A stretch of DNA of 64,000 bases from Soehngenia sp. (GTDB taxonomy: Bacteria; Bacillota; Clostridia; Tissierellales; Tissierellaceae): positions 113,970 to 177,969 of the forward strand of contig JAGXFX010000004.1 in NCBI GenBank assembly GCA_024637045.1, in the 5' to 3' direction. Each line of letters opens with the position of its first letter. The first letter of the stretch is position 1. The notes under the pieces are model-generated. The model saw nothing but the letters and a program-made list of their open reading frames with translations. It ran no database searches and was not told where the DNA came from. Below, one piece after another: positions 15,462 to 24,646 of the stretch. A program made the position numbers and the translations under genes.

Positions 15462-17102
15462 ATGGATATGACAAAGAGAATCGAGGACCTCACAATTGAG
15501 CTTACAAATGTATTGAGCGTTGTGGGAACTACTGATGAGAACAATGTTGTACAATTGGTGCACGACAAGTTTATGGAGATGGATTATTTTAAGCAGAATC
15601 CTGAAAATGTTAAATTTGTAGATTCAATCGATGACCCCATTGGAAGAAAATCATTGATGGCAACAATCAACGGGAAAAAAGGAAACGACAATAAGACACT
15701 GGTATTTATAGGCCATACGGATACTGTTGGAATCAGTGACTACGGTGAGTTGAAGGAATTTGCAACCAAGCCATATGAATTGACTGAAAAACTTAAGGAA
15801 GTAACAATATCACCTGAAGCAAAGGAAGACCTTGACTCAGGAAACTACCTGTTTGGAAGAGGAATCTTCGATATGAAATTCGGAGTTGCTACTCTTATGG
15901 CAATGATGGAAGAGTTTTCTAAGAATGTGGATGAGCTGGAAGGAAACCTTATCTTTGCCGCAGTGTGTGACGAGGAAGGAAACTCAGGAGGAATGCTTTC
16001 AGTTGTTCCAGAGCTTGTGAGACAGAGGAAGGAAAAGGGATATGACTACCTGGCAGTTGTTGATACTGACTACTCCGCTCCAAGATATGTTGGGGATGAA
16101 ACCAGATATATCTATGTTGGGACTGTTGGAAAGTTGATGCCAAGCTTCTATATAACAGGCAAGGAAACTCACGTTGGAGAGCCATACAAAGGCCTTGATC
16201 CAAACCAGATAGCATCAGAGATAACAAGAGAATTCAACCTTAACATGGACTATTGCGACAATGCAGACGGAGAAGTGTCACTTCCTCCAATATCATTGAG
16301 ACAACAGGACCTAAAAACTGAATACTCAGTACAGATTGCAAGATACGCATACCTGTACTTCAACTACGCAACTCACAACTCCACCCCAGATCAGGTAATG
16401 ATGAAGATGAAGGATGGAGCTGCAAAGGCCTTCCAGAATGTTATCGACAGCCTGAATACAGAATACAGGGAATACGCAAAGCAAAGCAACTATCCATTCG
16501 AGCAGCTTCCATGGGAAACAAGAGTAATGTCATACGAAGAGCTTCTAGAAAAAGTAAGGGCTGAAAAAGGCGAAGAAGTTGACAAGAGGATTGAAGAGCT
16601 ATCAGCGGAGCTTTTGAATGACGCGGAAGTTGATGAGAGAATCTTTGCGCTTCGATTGGTTGAAATGGTTCAGGGCATGTGGTCAGACAAGGACCCTGTA
16701 ATAATCGCATACTTCTCACCACCATATTACCCACATATCTTCGTAAAAGGAGAAGATGAAAGAGAGAAGAAACTGATCAGTGCAGTTGACAAGGCAATAG
16801 CAAATGCTGGAGACCAGTACAATATTGTTAACAAGAAGTTCTATCCATATATTTCAGACCTTAGCTATGCAGCAGCTCCAAGGGAAGAAAAAGCAGTGGA
16901 GTCACTGAAAGTTAATATGCCAGGATTTGGAGTAAGGTACAACTTGCCACTTGATGATATGCAGGCACTCAATCTTCCTGTTGTAAATATCGGACCATTT
17001 GGAAAGGATGCACACAAATTTACAGAGAGACTTGAGAAGGGCTATTCATTTGGAGTTCTTCCACAGATTCTTCTTGACACAGTAAATGAATTAATGAAGT
17101 AG
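15462..17102 (+). CDS. RocB-like M20 family metallo-hydrolase
   Basis: A 546-residue protein of the M20 peptidase superfamily. The metal-site signatures are visible: FIGHTDTVG (His and Asp ligands), RGIFDMKFGVA, and DEEGNSGG (catalytic Glu pair), with a later HxF-type segment in GPFGKDAHKFTERL. The length and insertions match proteins annotated as arginine utilization protein RocB rather than classical peptidases; the real substrate of RocB is not established. ATG 15462 follows CAAGGAGGAGA. It has its own promoter and terminator, between the aminotransferase and the lysine-locus regulator, so it may belong to either amino acid pathway. Confidence 0.85.
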   Translation: MDMTKRIEDLTIELTNVLSVVGTTDENNVVQLVHDKFMEMDYFKQNPENVKFVDSIDDPIGRKSLMATINGKKGNDNKTLVFIGHTDTVGISDYGELKEFATKPYELTEKLKEVTISPEAKEDLDSGNYLFGRGIFDMKFGVATLMAMMEEFSKNVDELEGNLIFAAVCDEEGNSGGMLSVVPELVRQRKEKGYDYLAVVDTDYSAPRYVGDETRYIYVGTVGKLMPSFYITGKETHVGEPYKGLDPNQIASEITREFNLNMDYCDNADGEVSLPPISLRQQDLKTEYSVQIARYAYLYFNYATHNSTPDQVMMKMKDGAAKAFQNVIDSLNTEYREYAKQSNYPFEQLPWETRVMSYEELLEKVRAEKGEEVDKRIEELSAELLNDAEVDERIFALRLVEMVQGMWSDKDPVIIAYFSPPYYPHIFVKGEDEREKKLISAVDKAIANAGDQYNIVNKKFYPYISDLSYAAAPREEKAVESLKVNMPGFGVRYNLPLDDMQALNLPVVNIGPFGKDAHKFTERLEKGYSFGVLPQILLDTVNELMK

Positions 17103-17117
17103 AGAATATTGAAAACG

Positions 17118-17141
17118 GGCAGGATCCATACCTGCCTGATT
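17118..17141 (+). terminator. terminator of the RocB-like gene
   Basis: GGCAGG (17118-17123) pairs with CCTGCC (17131-17136), then TGATTTTC. Confidence 0.7.
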
Positions 17142-17167
17142 TTCGGCACTAACTGCCGATTTTCAGG
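17132..17167 (+). promoter_or_regulatory. inverted repeat upstream of the sigma-54 activator gene
   Basis: TCGGCA (17143-17148), 5 nt, TGCCGA (17154-17159), inside a larger imperfect dyad whose outer arms are GCCTGA and TCAGGC. The same hexamers, in opposite order, form the palindrome at 18618-18633 before kdd, so this is a candidate autoregulatory site. Confidence 0.55.
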
Positions 17168-17193
17168 CGTCTAAAAACCATGGAGGAATATAT

Positions 17194-18579
17194 ATGAAGG
17201 ATATTTTTTTCAAGGAGAATATGATTGAAGTTCTGGATTATCTGGAGGAGGGTCTCCATATAATCGATGCATCGGGAAAAATTGTATACTACAACTCCTT
17301 TGCCCAGAAAATTGACGGAGTTGACGTTGAAAAGGCAGTTGGAAGACACCTGATTGAAATCTACCCATCCCTTAACGAAGAGACCAGCACCCTTCTTACC
17401 GTAATAAGGACAGGGGAACCAATCCTAAGGAAGGAACAGACCTTTGTAAATTACAAGGGAGAGAAGATTACAACAATAAACTCATCAATTCCCATTAAGA
17501 GCAGAGGAAAGATCCTTGGAGCAATTGAGATTTCAAAGGACATTACCCAGGTGAGGGAGCTGTCTGAAAAGATCGTAGACCTTCAAGACCAGCTCTACAG
17601 CACAAAGACAACAAAAAACCCGTCAAGGGAATCAGCAAGCTTCACATTCTACGACATTGTAGGCCGGAACAAGGAAATACTAAGACTTAAAGCTCTGTCA
17701 AAAAAGGCTGCTGAGGCTGATGTGCCAGTCCTTGTATCAGGAGATACCGGAACCGGTAAGGAGCTATTTGTCCACGCCATACACAACGGCAGCAAGCGGC
17801 GACACAACCCCTTTATAACCCAGAACTGCGCGGCGCTTCCATCAAATCTCCTTGAAGGGATACTCTTTGGAACCACCAAGGGAGGCTTTACCGGAGCTGA
17901 GGACAGACCTGGTTTATTTGAACTAGCTGATGGAGGAAGTCTATTCCTGGATGAGATTAACTCAATGCCTCTTGACCTACAGTCCAAGCTTTTGCGTATT
18001 CTTCAGGATGGCAATATCAGAAGAGTTGGTGGCACAAAGACAAAGAATGTAGATGTAAGGGTAATAACTGCAACCAATGTAGATCCAGAGATTGCGGTAC
18101 AGAACAAGCAGCTGAGAAGGGACCTCTACTACAGGCTCAATGTTATAAGCTTCAATATTCCACCACTTAAGGAAAGACTTGATGACATTGAAATTCTTAC
18201 ACATTACTTTATTGAAAAGTTCAATCAGAAGATGGGTAAGTCAGTAAAGGGAGTTACAGGAGAGGTTCTACAGATATTCAAGGAATATCCCTGGGAAGGT
18301 AATGTGCGTGAATTGGAGCATCTTATAGAAGGAATAATGAGTATCTATGACTCTGAAATGATTGAGGAAGATCATATCCCTCCAAAGATAAAGAAAAATT
18401 TGGTGAATAGAAATGTTGAAACCAGAGAAATGGCATTAAACAAGGTTGTGAATGAAACTGAAAGGGCATTGATTCAGGATGCCTTAAACCAGACCGAAAG
18501 CAATATAACCCATGCGGCAGAGCTTCTTCAGATACCAAGGCAGACCCTGCAATACAAGATAAGTAAATACAAGCTTTAG
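17194..18579 (+). CDS. sigma-54-dependent transcriptional activator (PAS, AAA+, Fis HTH)
   Basis: A 461-residue enhancer-binding protein. A PAS domain covers about residues 10-120 (EEGLHIIDASGKIVYYN..), then an AAA+ domain with Walker A GDTGTGKE and Walker B-like GGSLFLDEIN. The sigma-54 contact loop reads GGFTGA (near 230-235) instead of the usual GAFTGA. A Fis-type helix-turn-helix ends the protein (HAAELLQIPRQTLQYKISKY). It is separated by one terminator from a textbook -24/-12 promoter in front of kdd, so it very likely activates the lysine fermentation genes in response to a small ligand or redox signal sensed by PAS; the ligand is unknown. Confidence 0.95.
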   Translation: MKDIFFKENMIEVLDYLEEGLHIIDASGKIVYYNSFAQKIDGVDVEKAVGRHLIEIYPSLNEETSTLLTVIRTGEPILRKEQTFVNYKGEKITTINSSIPIKSRGKILGAIEISKDITQVRELSEKIVDLQDQLYSTKTTKNPSRESASFTFYDIVGRNKEILRLKALSKKAAEADVPVLVSGDTGTGKELFVHAIHNGSKRRHNPFITQNCAALPSNLLEGILFGTTKGGFTGAEDRPGLFELADGGSLFLDEINSMPLDLQSKLLRILQDGNIRRVGGTKTKNVDVRVITATNVDPEIAVQNKQLRRDLYYRLNVISFNIPPLKERLDDIEILTHYFIEKFNQKMGKSVKGVTGEVLQIFKEYPWEGNVRELEHLIEGIMSIYDSEMIEEDHIPPKIKKNLVNRNVETREMALNKVVNETERALIQDALNQTESNITHAAELLQIPRQTLQYKISKYKL

Positions 18580-18581
18580 TG

Positions 18582-18610
18582 GCTGGGGGTATCTCCTCAG
18601 CTTCTTTTTT
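18582..18610 (+). terminator. terminator of the activator gene
   Basis: GCTGGGG (18582-18588) pairs with CCTCAGC (18595-18601) and is followed by TTCTTTTTT. Confidence 0.8.
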
Positions 18611-18617
18611 AACGCAG

Positions 18618-18633
18618 TGCCGAAAAATCGGCA
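18618..18633 (+). promoter_or_regulatory. candidate enhancer (UAS) for the sigma-54 activator
   Basis: TGCCGA-AAAA-TCGGCA is a perfect palindrome about 76 nt upstream of the -24 element, a normal enhancer distance. Its hexamers recur upstream of the activator's own gene. Confidence 0.68.
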
Positions 18634-18706
18634 ATGAATCCTAATTAATAAAACCTTCAAAAACCGCTAATCCCTCGAATTAGCCATTTTTTTAACAAAC
18701 TTTATG

Positions 18707-18723
18707 TTGGCATGAAACTTGCA
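18707..18723 (+). promoter_or_regulatory. sigma-54 (-24/-12) promoter of the lysine fermentation genes
   Basis: TTGGCATGAAACTTGCA has the invariant GG (18709-18710) and GC (18721-18722) with correct spacing, one base off the TGGCAC-N5-TTGC consensus. It lies 37 nt before the kdd start. Confidence 0.92.
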
Positions 18724-18759
18724 ATAAATATATACAAAATGTTTAAAGGAGGAGTACAT

Positions 18760-19797
18760 ATGAAAAAAGGAAGTCCATACGGAACGCACAGGGTAATTGA
18801 GCCAAAGGGTGTTTTACCTCAACCAGCATTCAAAATTGACAATGACATGGAAATTTACGACAACGAGATACTTATTGACGTAAAGACTTTAAACGTAGAT
18901 TCAGCAAGCTTTACACAAATCAAGGAGCAGGCAGGCGGAAACCTGGAAGAAATCAAGAAAATAATGACGGAAATCGTTGCAGAAAGAGGAAAGCACCAGA
19001 ACCCAGTAACAGGATCAGGCGGAATGCTTATTGGGGTTGTCGAGGAAATCGGACCAGCACTTGAAGGGAAAACAGAGCTTAAAGTAGGAGACAAGATTGC
19101 AACACTTGTATCACTTTCACTAACTCCACTTAGAATAGACAGCTTTGGAGAAATAAGAAAAGAAATCGACCAAGTTGATATAAAGGGAAAAGCTATCTTG
19201 TTTGAATCAGGAATATATGCAAAGATTCCAGAAGATATGCCAGAGAACCTAGCACTTTCAGTTCTTGATGTTGCAGGAGCCCCAGCTCAGACAGCAAAAC
19301 TTGTTAAACCAGGAGATACAGTAGTAGTTCTTGGAGGAACAGGAAAATCGGGAATGCTTTGTCTATACGAAGCAAAGAAGAGAGCAGGAGTAACAGGCAA
19401 GGTAATTTGCGTAGGAAGCAGAGAAAAGACAATTGAAAGAGCAAGATCAGCTAACCTTGCAGATGAGTATGTAGTTGCAGATGCAACAAATGCAGTAGAA
19501 GTTATGGAAAAGATTGCAGCAGTAACAGACGGAGAAATGGCTGATGTAGTAATTAATACTGTAAACATTCCAAATACAGAGATGTCATCAATCCTTATTA
19601 CAAAGGATGACGGAACAGTATACTTCTTCTCAATGGCAACAAGCTTCACAAAAGCAGCATTAGGAGCAGAGGGAGTAGGAAAAGACGTAAACATGATAGT
19701 AGGAAACGGTTACTCAAAAGGTCATGCAGCGATTTCTCTTGAACTTATGAGAGAATCAGAAACACTTAGGAAGATTTTTACAGAACTTTACGCGTAA
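18760..19797 (+). CDS. kdd: L-erythro-3,5-diaminohexanoate dehydrogenase
   Basis: The NAD-dependent oxidative deamination of 3,5-diaminohexanoate to 5-amino-3-oxohexanoate, the third step of lysine fermentation. The 345-residue protein has a medium-chain dehydrogenase-like Rossmann segment (VVVLGGTGKSGMLCLYEAKKRAG) and the length of known Kdd. I chose ATG 18760 after AAAGGAGGAG; the upstream in-frame ATG 18712 lies inside the sigma-54 promoter. The assignment is strengthened by kamA, kamB, kamC, kamD and kamE downstream. Confidence 0.94.
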   Translation: MKKGSPYGTHRVIEPKGVLPQPAFKIDNDMEIYDNEILIDVKTLNVDSASFTQIKEQAGGNLEEIKKIMTEIVAERGKHQNPVTGSGGMLIGVVEEIGPALEGKTELKVGDKIATLVSLSLTPLRIDSFGEIRKEIDQVDIKGKAILFESGIYAKIPEDMPENLALSVLDVAGAPAQTAKLVKPGDTVVVLGGTGKSGMLCLYEAKKRAGVTGKVICVGSREKTIERARSANLADEYVVADATNAVEVMEKIAAVTDGEMADVVINTVNIPNTEMSSILITKDDGTVYFFSMATSFTKAALGAEGVGKDVNMIVGNGYSKGHAAISLELMRESETLRKIFTELYA

Positions 19798-20129
19798 TCA
19801 GCCGAAAGCGGAAAGCTGAAGGCTGAAAGGAAAAGCAAAAAAGTTATGAGGCATAGGGAGTTTGGCAAGGAGTTCATATGAAAGAACGACTACAAAATCC
19901 AGCAAGTAGTTCGGAGTGTTTTGATTCCTCCAAGCGAAGCGGCATAGGAATCAATGGAGAAAACGAGCGCGTGATTTTAAACGTGCCCAGCAATAGAAAT
20001 ATCCAAAATCTAAGATTTTGATATATTTCATTGATAGGGTATCGGACTTGAATCTAGAACTCTGGGCAAACACCTATGGCATAGCACAAAAGAACTCACT
20101 ATCATCAACTAAAAGGAGGCAGCATTTTC
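19798..20129 (+). other. 332-nt intergenic stretch between kdd and kamA
   Basis: It contains purine-rich sequence (19800-19850), a segment with GAATCAATGGAG-like short repeats, and palindromic repeat copy B at 19983-20043. AAAGGAGGC precedes kamA. I see no clear promoter or intrinsic terminator, so read-through from the sigma-54 promoter is plausible but not shown. Confidence 0.5.
19983..20043 (+). repeat. dispersed palindromic repeat, copy B
   Basis: Close to the family consensus: starts GTGCCCAGCAATAG, arms ATCCAAAATC / GATTTTGATAT around TAA, ends TTGATAGGGTATC. Confidence 0.85.
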
Positions 20130-21392
20130 ATGAGAAGCTATAAAGACATATCATTATGGAAAGACGTAAAGCAGGAAGATTGGGACGACTGGAAATGGCA
20201 GGTAAGAAACAGAATTACAGATGTAGATCAACTTAGGCAGATAATCGAACTCTCTGACCAAGAGGAAAACGATATTAGCGAGGTACTTAAGAAGTTTAGA
20301 GTAGGAATCACACCATACTATGCATCACTTATGGATCCAAAAGATCCAAAATGCCCGGTTAGAATGCAGGCAGTTCCAACAATAATGGAAACACATTTTG
20401 GCGATTCAGATATGGAAGATCCGCTACACGAAGATGCGGATTCACCAGTAGAAGGATTGACACACAGATATCCAGACAGAGTTCTTTTCCTTATTACAGA
20501 CCAGTGCTCAATGTACTGCAGACACTGTACAAGAAGAAGATTCGCTGGACAAAATGATTCAGGAGCGCCAATGGACAGAATCGATAATGCAATCGAATAT
20601 ATCAAGAAGACACCACAGGTAAGAGACGTACTTCTTTCAGGTGGAGATGCACTTCTGGTTGGAGATGACAGACTAGAGTATATAATCAGCAAGTTGAGAG
20701 AAATCCCACATGTTGAGATAATAAGAATCGGTTCAAGAGCTCCTGTTGTTATGCCACAAAGAATCACTGATGATCTTGTAAACATGCTGAAAAAGTATCA
20801 CCCCATCTGGTTAAATACACACTTTAACCATCCAAAAGAAATCACACCTGAATCAACAGAAGCATGTAGAAAGCTTGCAGATGCAGGAATCCCATTGGGA
20901 AACCAGTCAGTTCTTCTTAGAGGAATCAACGACTGCCCACATATAATGAAGGATCTTGTTCAGAAGCTTACAACCATAAGAGTAAGACCATACTACATCT
21001 ACCAGTGCGATCTATCAATGGGAATCGAGCACTTCAGAACAAAAGTATCAAAAGGTATTGAAATAATCGAAGCTCTAAGAGGACATACTTCAGGATATGC
21101 AGTTCCAACATTTGTAGTGGATGCACCTGGAGGAGGAGGAAAGACTCCTGTAATGCCACAGTATATGATTTCACAATCACCAACCAAGGTTGTCCTTAGA
21201 AACTACGAAGGAATAATTACAACATACGCTGAGCCAAGCCATCTTGAGGAAGAATGCCAGTGTGATGTATGTCAGGGTAAAAAGAAATCAACATCATCAG
21301 GAGTAGCAGAACTGATGGAAGGAACAGAAATCAAGAATCTTGAGCCAAGCTATTTGGAGAGACACGAAAGAAGTAAAAACTACAATAAGTAA
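20130..21392 (+). CDS. kamA: lysine 2,3-aminomutase
   Basis: A radical SAM and PLP enzyme converting L-lysine to L-beta-lysine, the first step of lysine fermentation. The 420-residue protein has the CxxxCxxC cluster motif at Cys126, Cys130 and Cys133, and the likely PLP lysine in [12 protein letters not shown] (Lys338); both match the clostridial enzyme within one residue. The zinc-binding Cys segment [11 protein letters not shown] is near the C-terminus. The neighbours make lysine the expected substrate rather than glutamate. kamB starts 11 nt after the stop. Confidence 0.97.
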   Translation: MRSYKDISLWKDVKQEDWDDWKWQVRNRITDVDQLRQIIELSDQEENDISEVLKKFRVGITPYYASLMDPKDPKCPVRMQAVPTIMETHFGDSDMEDPLHEDADSPVEGLTHRYPDRVLFLITDQCSMYCRHCTRRRFAGQNDSGAPMDRIDNAIEYIKKTPQVRDVLLSGGDALLVGDDRLEYIISKLREIPHVEIIRIGSRAPVVMPQRITDDLVNMLKKYHPIWLNTHFNHPKEITPESTEACRKLADAGIPLGNQSVLLRGINDCPHIMKDLVQKLTTIRVRPYYIYQCDLSMGIEHFRTKVSKGIEIIEALRGHTSGYAVPTFVVDAPGGGGKTPVMPQYMISQSPTKVVLRNYEGIITTYAEPSHLEEECQCDVCQGKKKSTSSGVAELMEGTEIKNLEPSYLERHERSKNYNK

Positions 21393-21403
21393 GGGGAGAC
21401 GCC

Positions 21404-22435
21404 ATGTCTTTACTCAACCTTATAGGAGACAAATATAAAATATTATCGATAATTGGCATGAGCAAGAACTCGGGAAAGACCGTAACACTAAATCACCTGA
21501 TTGAAGAGGCCATGGAAGAGGGAGTTCAGCTTGGACTCACCTCTATTGGTCGTGACGGTGAAAGACTTGACCGGGTAACTGAAACTGAAAAGCCCAGAAT
21601 ATTTGCCGAGGAGAACACTATTGTCGCAACTACCACAGCACTTCTTACAATGGGAGATGCAAATATTGAAATCATGAAGGTTACGCCTTTTCGAACGCCA
21701 CTTGGAGAGGTAATAATCGGCAAGGTCAGATCCCCGGGGTATATTCAGATTGCTGGACCCCAAAGCCTCAAGGATATACACCAGGTGTGCCAGATGATGC
21801 TAAACCTTGGAGCAAAGTTTGTAATAATAGACGGAGCACTGGACAGAAAGTCATCGGCAGCACCAACGATTTCAGATGCAACAATTCTTTCAACTGGTGC
21901 AGTTATTTCAAGGGATGTAAACAGGGTGCTGGAGGAAACACTGCACGTTCTAAGCATACTTTCCTTGCCACAGGTGGATGAGGAGGATAAGCCTCTTTTG
22001 GAGGAGCTTCTCTCAGAGGATAAGCTTGCAGTTGTTTCAAACAACGGTGATACTGAAGAAATTGGATTACAGACAGCACTTGGAAAGGGACATAAAATTG
22101 GGGAGTACCTAGATGAAGACTCCAGATATCTCCTTATACCGGGATCTCTCGTAAAGGGAACCTTGGAGGATCTTACAAGAACCACCAGAAAATACAAGGA
22201 AGTGGATATTGTCGTGGGAGATGGAACCAAAATATTTATACCACCAAAAGACTACCTACAATTTCTAAGGATGGGAATAAGTATAAAAGTCATTCACCCA
22301 ATCAATGTCATTGGAGTTACAATCAACCCATATGCACCGGCAGGATACTATTTTGAACCAAATGAATTTCTTGACCGAATGAAGACATATATCAAAGACA
22401 TACCGGTAATGGACATAATGCTGGGAGGTGAATAG
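21404..22435 (+). CDS. kamB: lysine 5,6-aminomutase reactivase subunit KamB
   Basis: A 343-residue protein with an N-terminal P-loop-like segment (IGMSKNSGKTVTLNHLIEEA), conserved in lysine fermentation clusters between kamA and kamC. KamB and KamC are thought to reactivate the adenosylcobalamin enzyme KamDE by exchanging damaged cofactor; this role comes from family knowledge. Its stop is just before the kamC start and its end carries the kamC ribosome-binding site. Confidence 0.9.
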   Translation: MSLLNLIGDKYKILSIIGMSKNSGKTVTLNHLIEEAMEEGVQLGLTSIGRDGERLDRVTETEKPRIFAEENTIVATTTALLTMGDANIEIMKVTPFRTPLGEVIIGKVRSPGYIQIAGPQSLKDIHQVCQMMLNLGAKFVIIDGALDRKSSAAPTISDATILSTGAVISRDVNRVLEETLHVLSILSLPQVDEEDKPLLEELLSEDKLAVVSNNGDTEEIGLQTALGKGHKIGEYLDEDSRYLLIPGSLVKGTLEDLTRTTRKYKEVDIVVGDGTKIFIPPKDYLQFLRMGISIKVIHPINVIGVTINPYAPAGYYFEPNEFLDRMKTYIKDIPVMDIMLGGE

Positions 22436-22436
22436 G

Positions 22437-24059
22437 ATGTTTATGGATCAGGGAACAAAAAATGCAGTGGACTTCCAGTATATTATGAATCAGATAAATG
22501 TTCTTACGCCATATGGAACCATGTTCAAAGGTCGTATGAAACCCCATAAAAGAGGTGGGGAGAGAGGCCTTAGAAACCAGTTGGATATGCTGGAGAGCTA
22601 TATCCCATATGTAAAGAACAATACAATCAGAAGAGAATTCAACAATATCCTAAGCCATGTAAAGGATTTAAGACAATCCGCAAAGAGAGCAATGGATGGA
22701 TTTATCCTGACAGATGTTGAGCTCTTTGAAATAAAGAACTTTCTTTACAACCTAAGACATTTAAAGGATCTTCTTGACGAATACGGAATACCGGATTTTC
22801 CCGAAACAAAAGTTGAAAAGATTCCTCAGCTTGAAAATCTGCTTGACCCAGAAGATACAGGAATCGCAACCTTCTATATCTACGATGCCTATTCAGAGGA
22901 ACTGGCAACCATAAGAAAAGATAAAAGGGATACGGACAAGCAGATCAGACTTGAAAAGAAATGGATCAAGGACAAGGTCAAGGAAGATCTTGGAATGGAT
23001 CTTAGACCCGATAATACCGTAGTTGTAAACAGAGAGAACAAGGAAATGCTAAAAACTATAAGGGCATATCCTTACCTGACCTACTTTTCAGAGACATACC
23101 TGAATATTAAGTTCACCATAGTTCCAACAGATGACCTTTCAAAAGCAGAAAGGACACTGGATCTCCTTCGGGACAAGGAAGAACGCGAGGAAATGAAGAT
23201 CAGGGAAGATCTATCCAAGGAAGTAGGGAAACGGAGACGTGAACTCTACAGAAACATGCTTGCAATTGGAAAGCTTGACCTTGTGCTTGCAAAAGCAAAA
23301 CTAGCAATTGATATGGATGCAGCAAAACCTTCAATCATTGAGGATTACGTTATAAGCATAAAAAGGGGAAGGCATCCAAAGATTGAAGACCTGCTAAAGG
23401 AAAAGAACCTCAAGTTCACACCAATCAGTATTAACCTAAGAGAAGGAGTTGCCTGTATTACAGGTGCAAATATGGGCGGAAAGACCATAAGCCTTAAGCT
23501 TGTGGGATTATTGGCGGCAATGGCACACTACGGATTGTATGTTCCCGCTGAATCCATGGAGCTGGGACTAAGCTACTATATCAAGTCATCAATCGGAGAT
23601 ATGCAGTCAACAGACAGCGGACTGTCCACTTTCGGAGGAGAAGTTGAAGTAGTAAGCGATGCAATGAAAAGGTCAGATGAGCAGGGACTTATCTTAATAG
23701 ATGAGCTTGCCAGGGGAACAAACCCAGAAGAAGGCTATGCAATTTCAAAGGCAATTGCAATCTATCTGATGGACAAGCCGGCAATAACACTACTTACAAC
23801 ACATTACGATAATGTTGCAGACATTGAAGGAATCCAGCACCTTCAGGTAGTTGGACTTTCAGAGCTTGATGTTGAAACCCTTACAGAGGAAATCTCAGAA
23901 GGGGATGGAATGGAGATAATCAACAAGTATATGGACTACCGGTTGAGAGTAGTCGACAAAACAACGGGAATCCCAAGAGATGCAATAAACATCGCAAGAA
24001 TAATGGGACTGAGACCAGAGATACTTAAGATAGCGGAAGGAATTTTAGTAAAAGAGTAA
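22437..24059 (+). CDS. kamC: lysine 5,6-aminomutase reactivase ATPase KamC (MutS-like)
   Basis: A 540-residue MutS-family ATPase lacking the mismatch-recognition domain. It has Walker A ITGANMGGKTISLK, a STFGGEVEVV segment, Walker B LILIDELARGTNPEEG and the late switch LLTTHYDNV. I chose ATG 22437, 6 nt after GGAGGTG; GTG 22428 would overlap that site. The gene context shows that it serves the aminomutase, not mismatch repair. Its stop codon directly adjoins the TTCACAATTCAC repeat that precedes the inserted four-helix-bundle gene. Confidence 0.92.
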   Translation: MFMDQGTKNAVDFQYIMNQINVLTPYGTMFKGRMKPHKRGGERGLRNQLDMLESYIPYVKNNTIRREFNNILSHVKDLRQSAKRAMDGFILTDVELFEIKNFLYNLRHLKDLLDEYGIPDFPETKVEKIPQLENLLDPEDTGIATFYIYDAYSEELATIRKDKRDTDKQIRLEKKWIKDKVKEDLGMDLRPDNTVVVNRENKEMLKTIRAYPYLTYFSETYLNIKFTIVPTDDLSKAERTLDLLRDKEEREEMKIREDLSKEVGKRRRELYRNMLAIGKLDLVLAKAKLAIDMDAAKPSIIEDYVISIKRGRHPKIEDLLKEKNLKFTPISINLREGVACITGANMGGKTISLKLVGLLAAMAHYGLYVPAESMELGLSYYIKSSIGDMQSTDSGLSTFGGEVEVVSDAMKRSDEQGLILIDELARGTNPEEGYAISKAIAIYLMDKPAITLLTTHYDNVADIEGIQHLQVVGLSELDVETLTEEISEGDGMEIINKYMDYRLRVVDKTTGIPRDAINIARIMGLRPEILKIAEGILVKE

Positions 24060-24090
24060 TTCACAATTCACAGATCACAATGCACAATTT
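24060..24090 (+). repeat. left TTCACAATTCAC repeat of the inserted four-helix-bundle unit
   Basis: TTCACAATTCACAG..CACAATGCACAATTT immediately follows the kamC stop. The complementary GTGAATTGAGAATTGTG repeats lie on the other side of the four-helix-bundle gene, so the pair is in inverted orientation. Confidence 0.65.
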
Positions 24091-24101
24091 GATGAGAGGG
24101 A

Positions 24102-24521
24102 GTGAATGGTATATCAGATAATGTAATTGAAAAGAAATCATACACTTTTGCAATCAGCATAGTAGAAACATACAAAAATCTTGAATCAAGTAGAGAATAT
24201 GTTTTATCAAAACAATTATTAAGATCAGGCACAAGTATTGGTGCCAACGTCATGGAAGGTTTAAGAGCACAAAGTAGAAAAGATTTTATTTCAAAGATGA
24301 ATATCGCTTTAAAAGAAGCAAATGAAAGTGAATACTGGATTCGATTACTTATGGACACAGGATATCTAAATAAAACTAATAACCAATCATTATTAATTGA
24401 ATGCAAAGAAATTTGCAGGATATTATCATCAATTGTAAAAACAGCGAACAATAATCTCAATAATAATGTAAAAGAACCTACGGAAGAATATATTACAAGC
24501 GTTGTAGAACTAGCTAATTAA
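24102..24521 (+). CDS. four helix bundle protein (S23/Avd-like family)
   Basis: A 139-residue helical protein with the family core YVLSKQLLRSGTSIGANVMEG, LRAQSRKDFISKMNIALKEANESEYWIRLL and a final helix. The family was first seen as ORFs inside 23S rRNA intervening sequences and is related to the accessory protein Avd of diversity-generating retroelements; no reverse transcriptase is near. The start is GTG 24102, close to GAGGGA. It interrupts the kamC-kamD operon and is flanked by inverted repeats. A paralogue with the same core is at 37443. Function is unknown. Confidence 0.85.
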   Translation: MNGISDNVIEKKSYTFAISIVETYKNLESSREYVLSKQLLRSGTSIGANVMEGLRAQSRKDFISKMNIALKEANESEYWIRLLMDTGYLNKTNNQSLLIECKEICRILSSIVKTANNNLNNNVKEPTEEYITSVVELAN

Positions 24522-24552
24522 TTGTTTTCAATTATCTCTAATCTTTTTATTT

Positions 24553-24627
24553 TGAACTGTGAATTGAGAATTGTGCTTTGTGAATTGTCATTTCATTGTG
24601 AATTGAGAATTGTGAACTGTGAATTAG
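24553..24627 (+). repeat. right repeat cluster (GTGAATTGAGAATTGTG, two exact copies)
   Basis: The 17-mer GTGAATTGAGAATTGTG occurs at 24559-24575 and again at 24598-24614, with further GTGAATT units, directly before kamD. It is complementary in type to the repeat at 24060-24090. Confidence 0.75.
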
Positions 24628-24646
24628 TATGAAAGGAGTTGATACC

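Noticed and set aside
18712..18759. Longer kdd start at ATG 18712
   Set aside because: This ATG is part of the -24/-12 promoter and so would not be transcribed.
22437..24059. DNA mismatch repair MutS2
   Set aside because: It lacks the Smr and mismatch-recognition domains and sits between kamB and kamD; it fits KamC.
24102..24521. Diversity-generating retroelement accessory gene (avd)
   Set aside because: No reverse transcriptase, template repeat or variable repeat is visible nearby; only the four-helix-bundle family relation holds.
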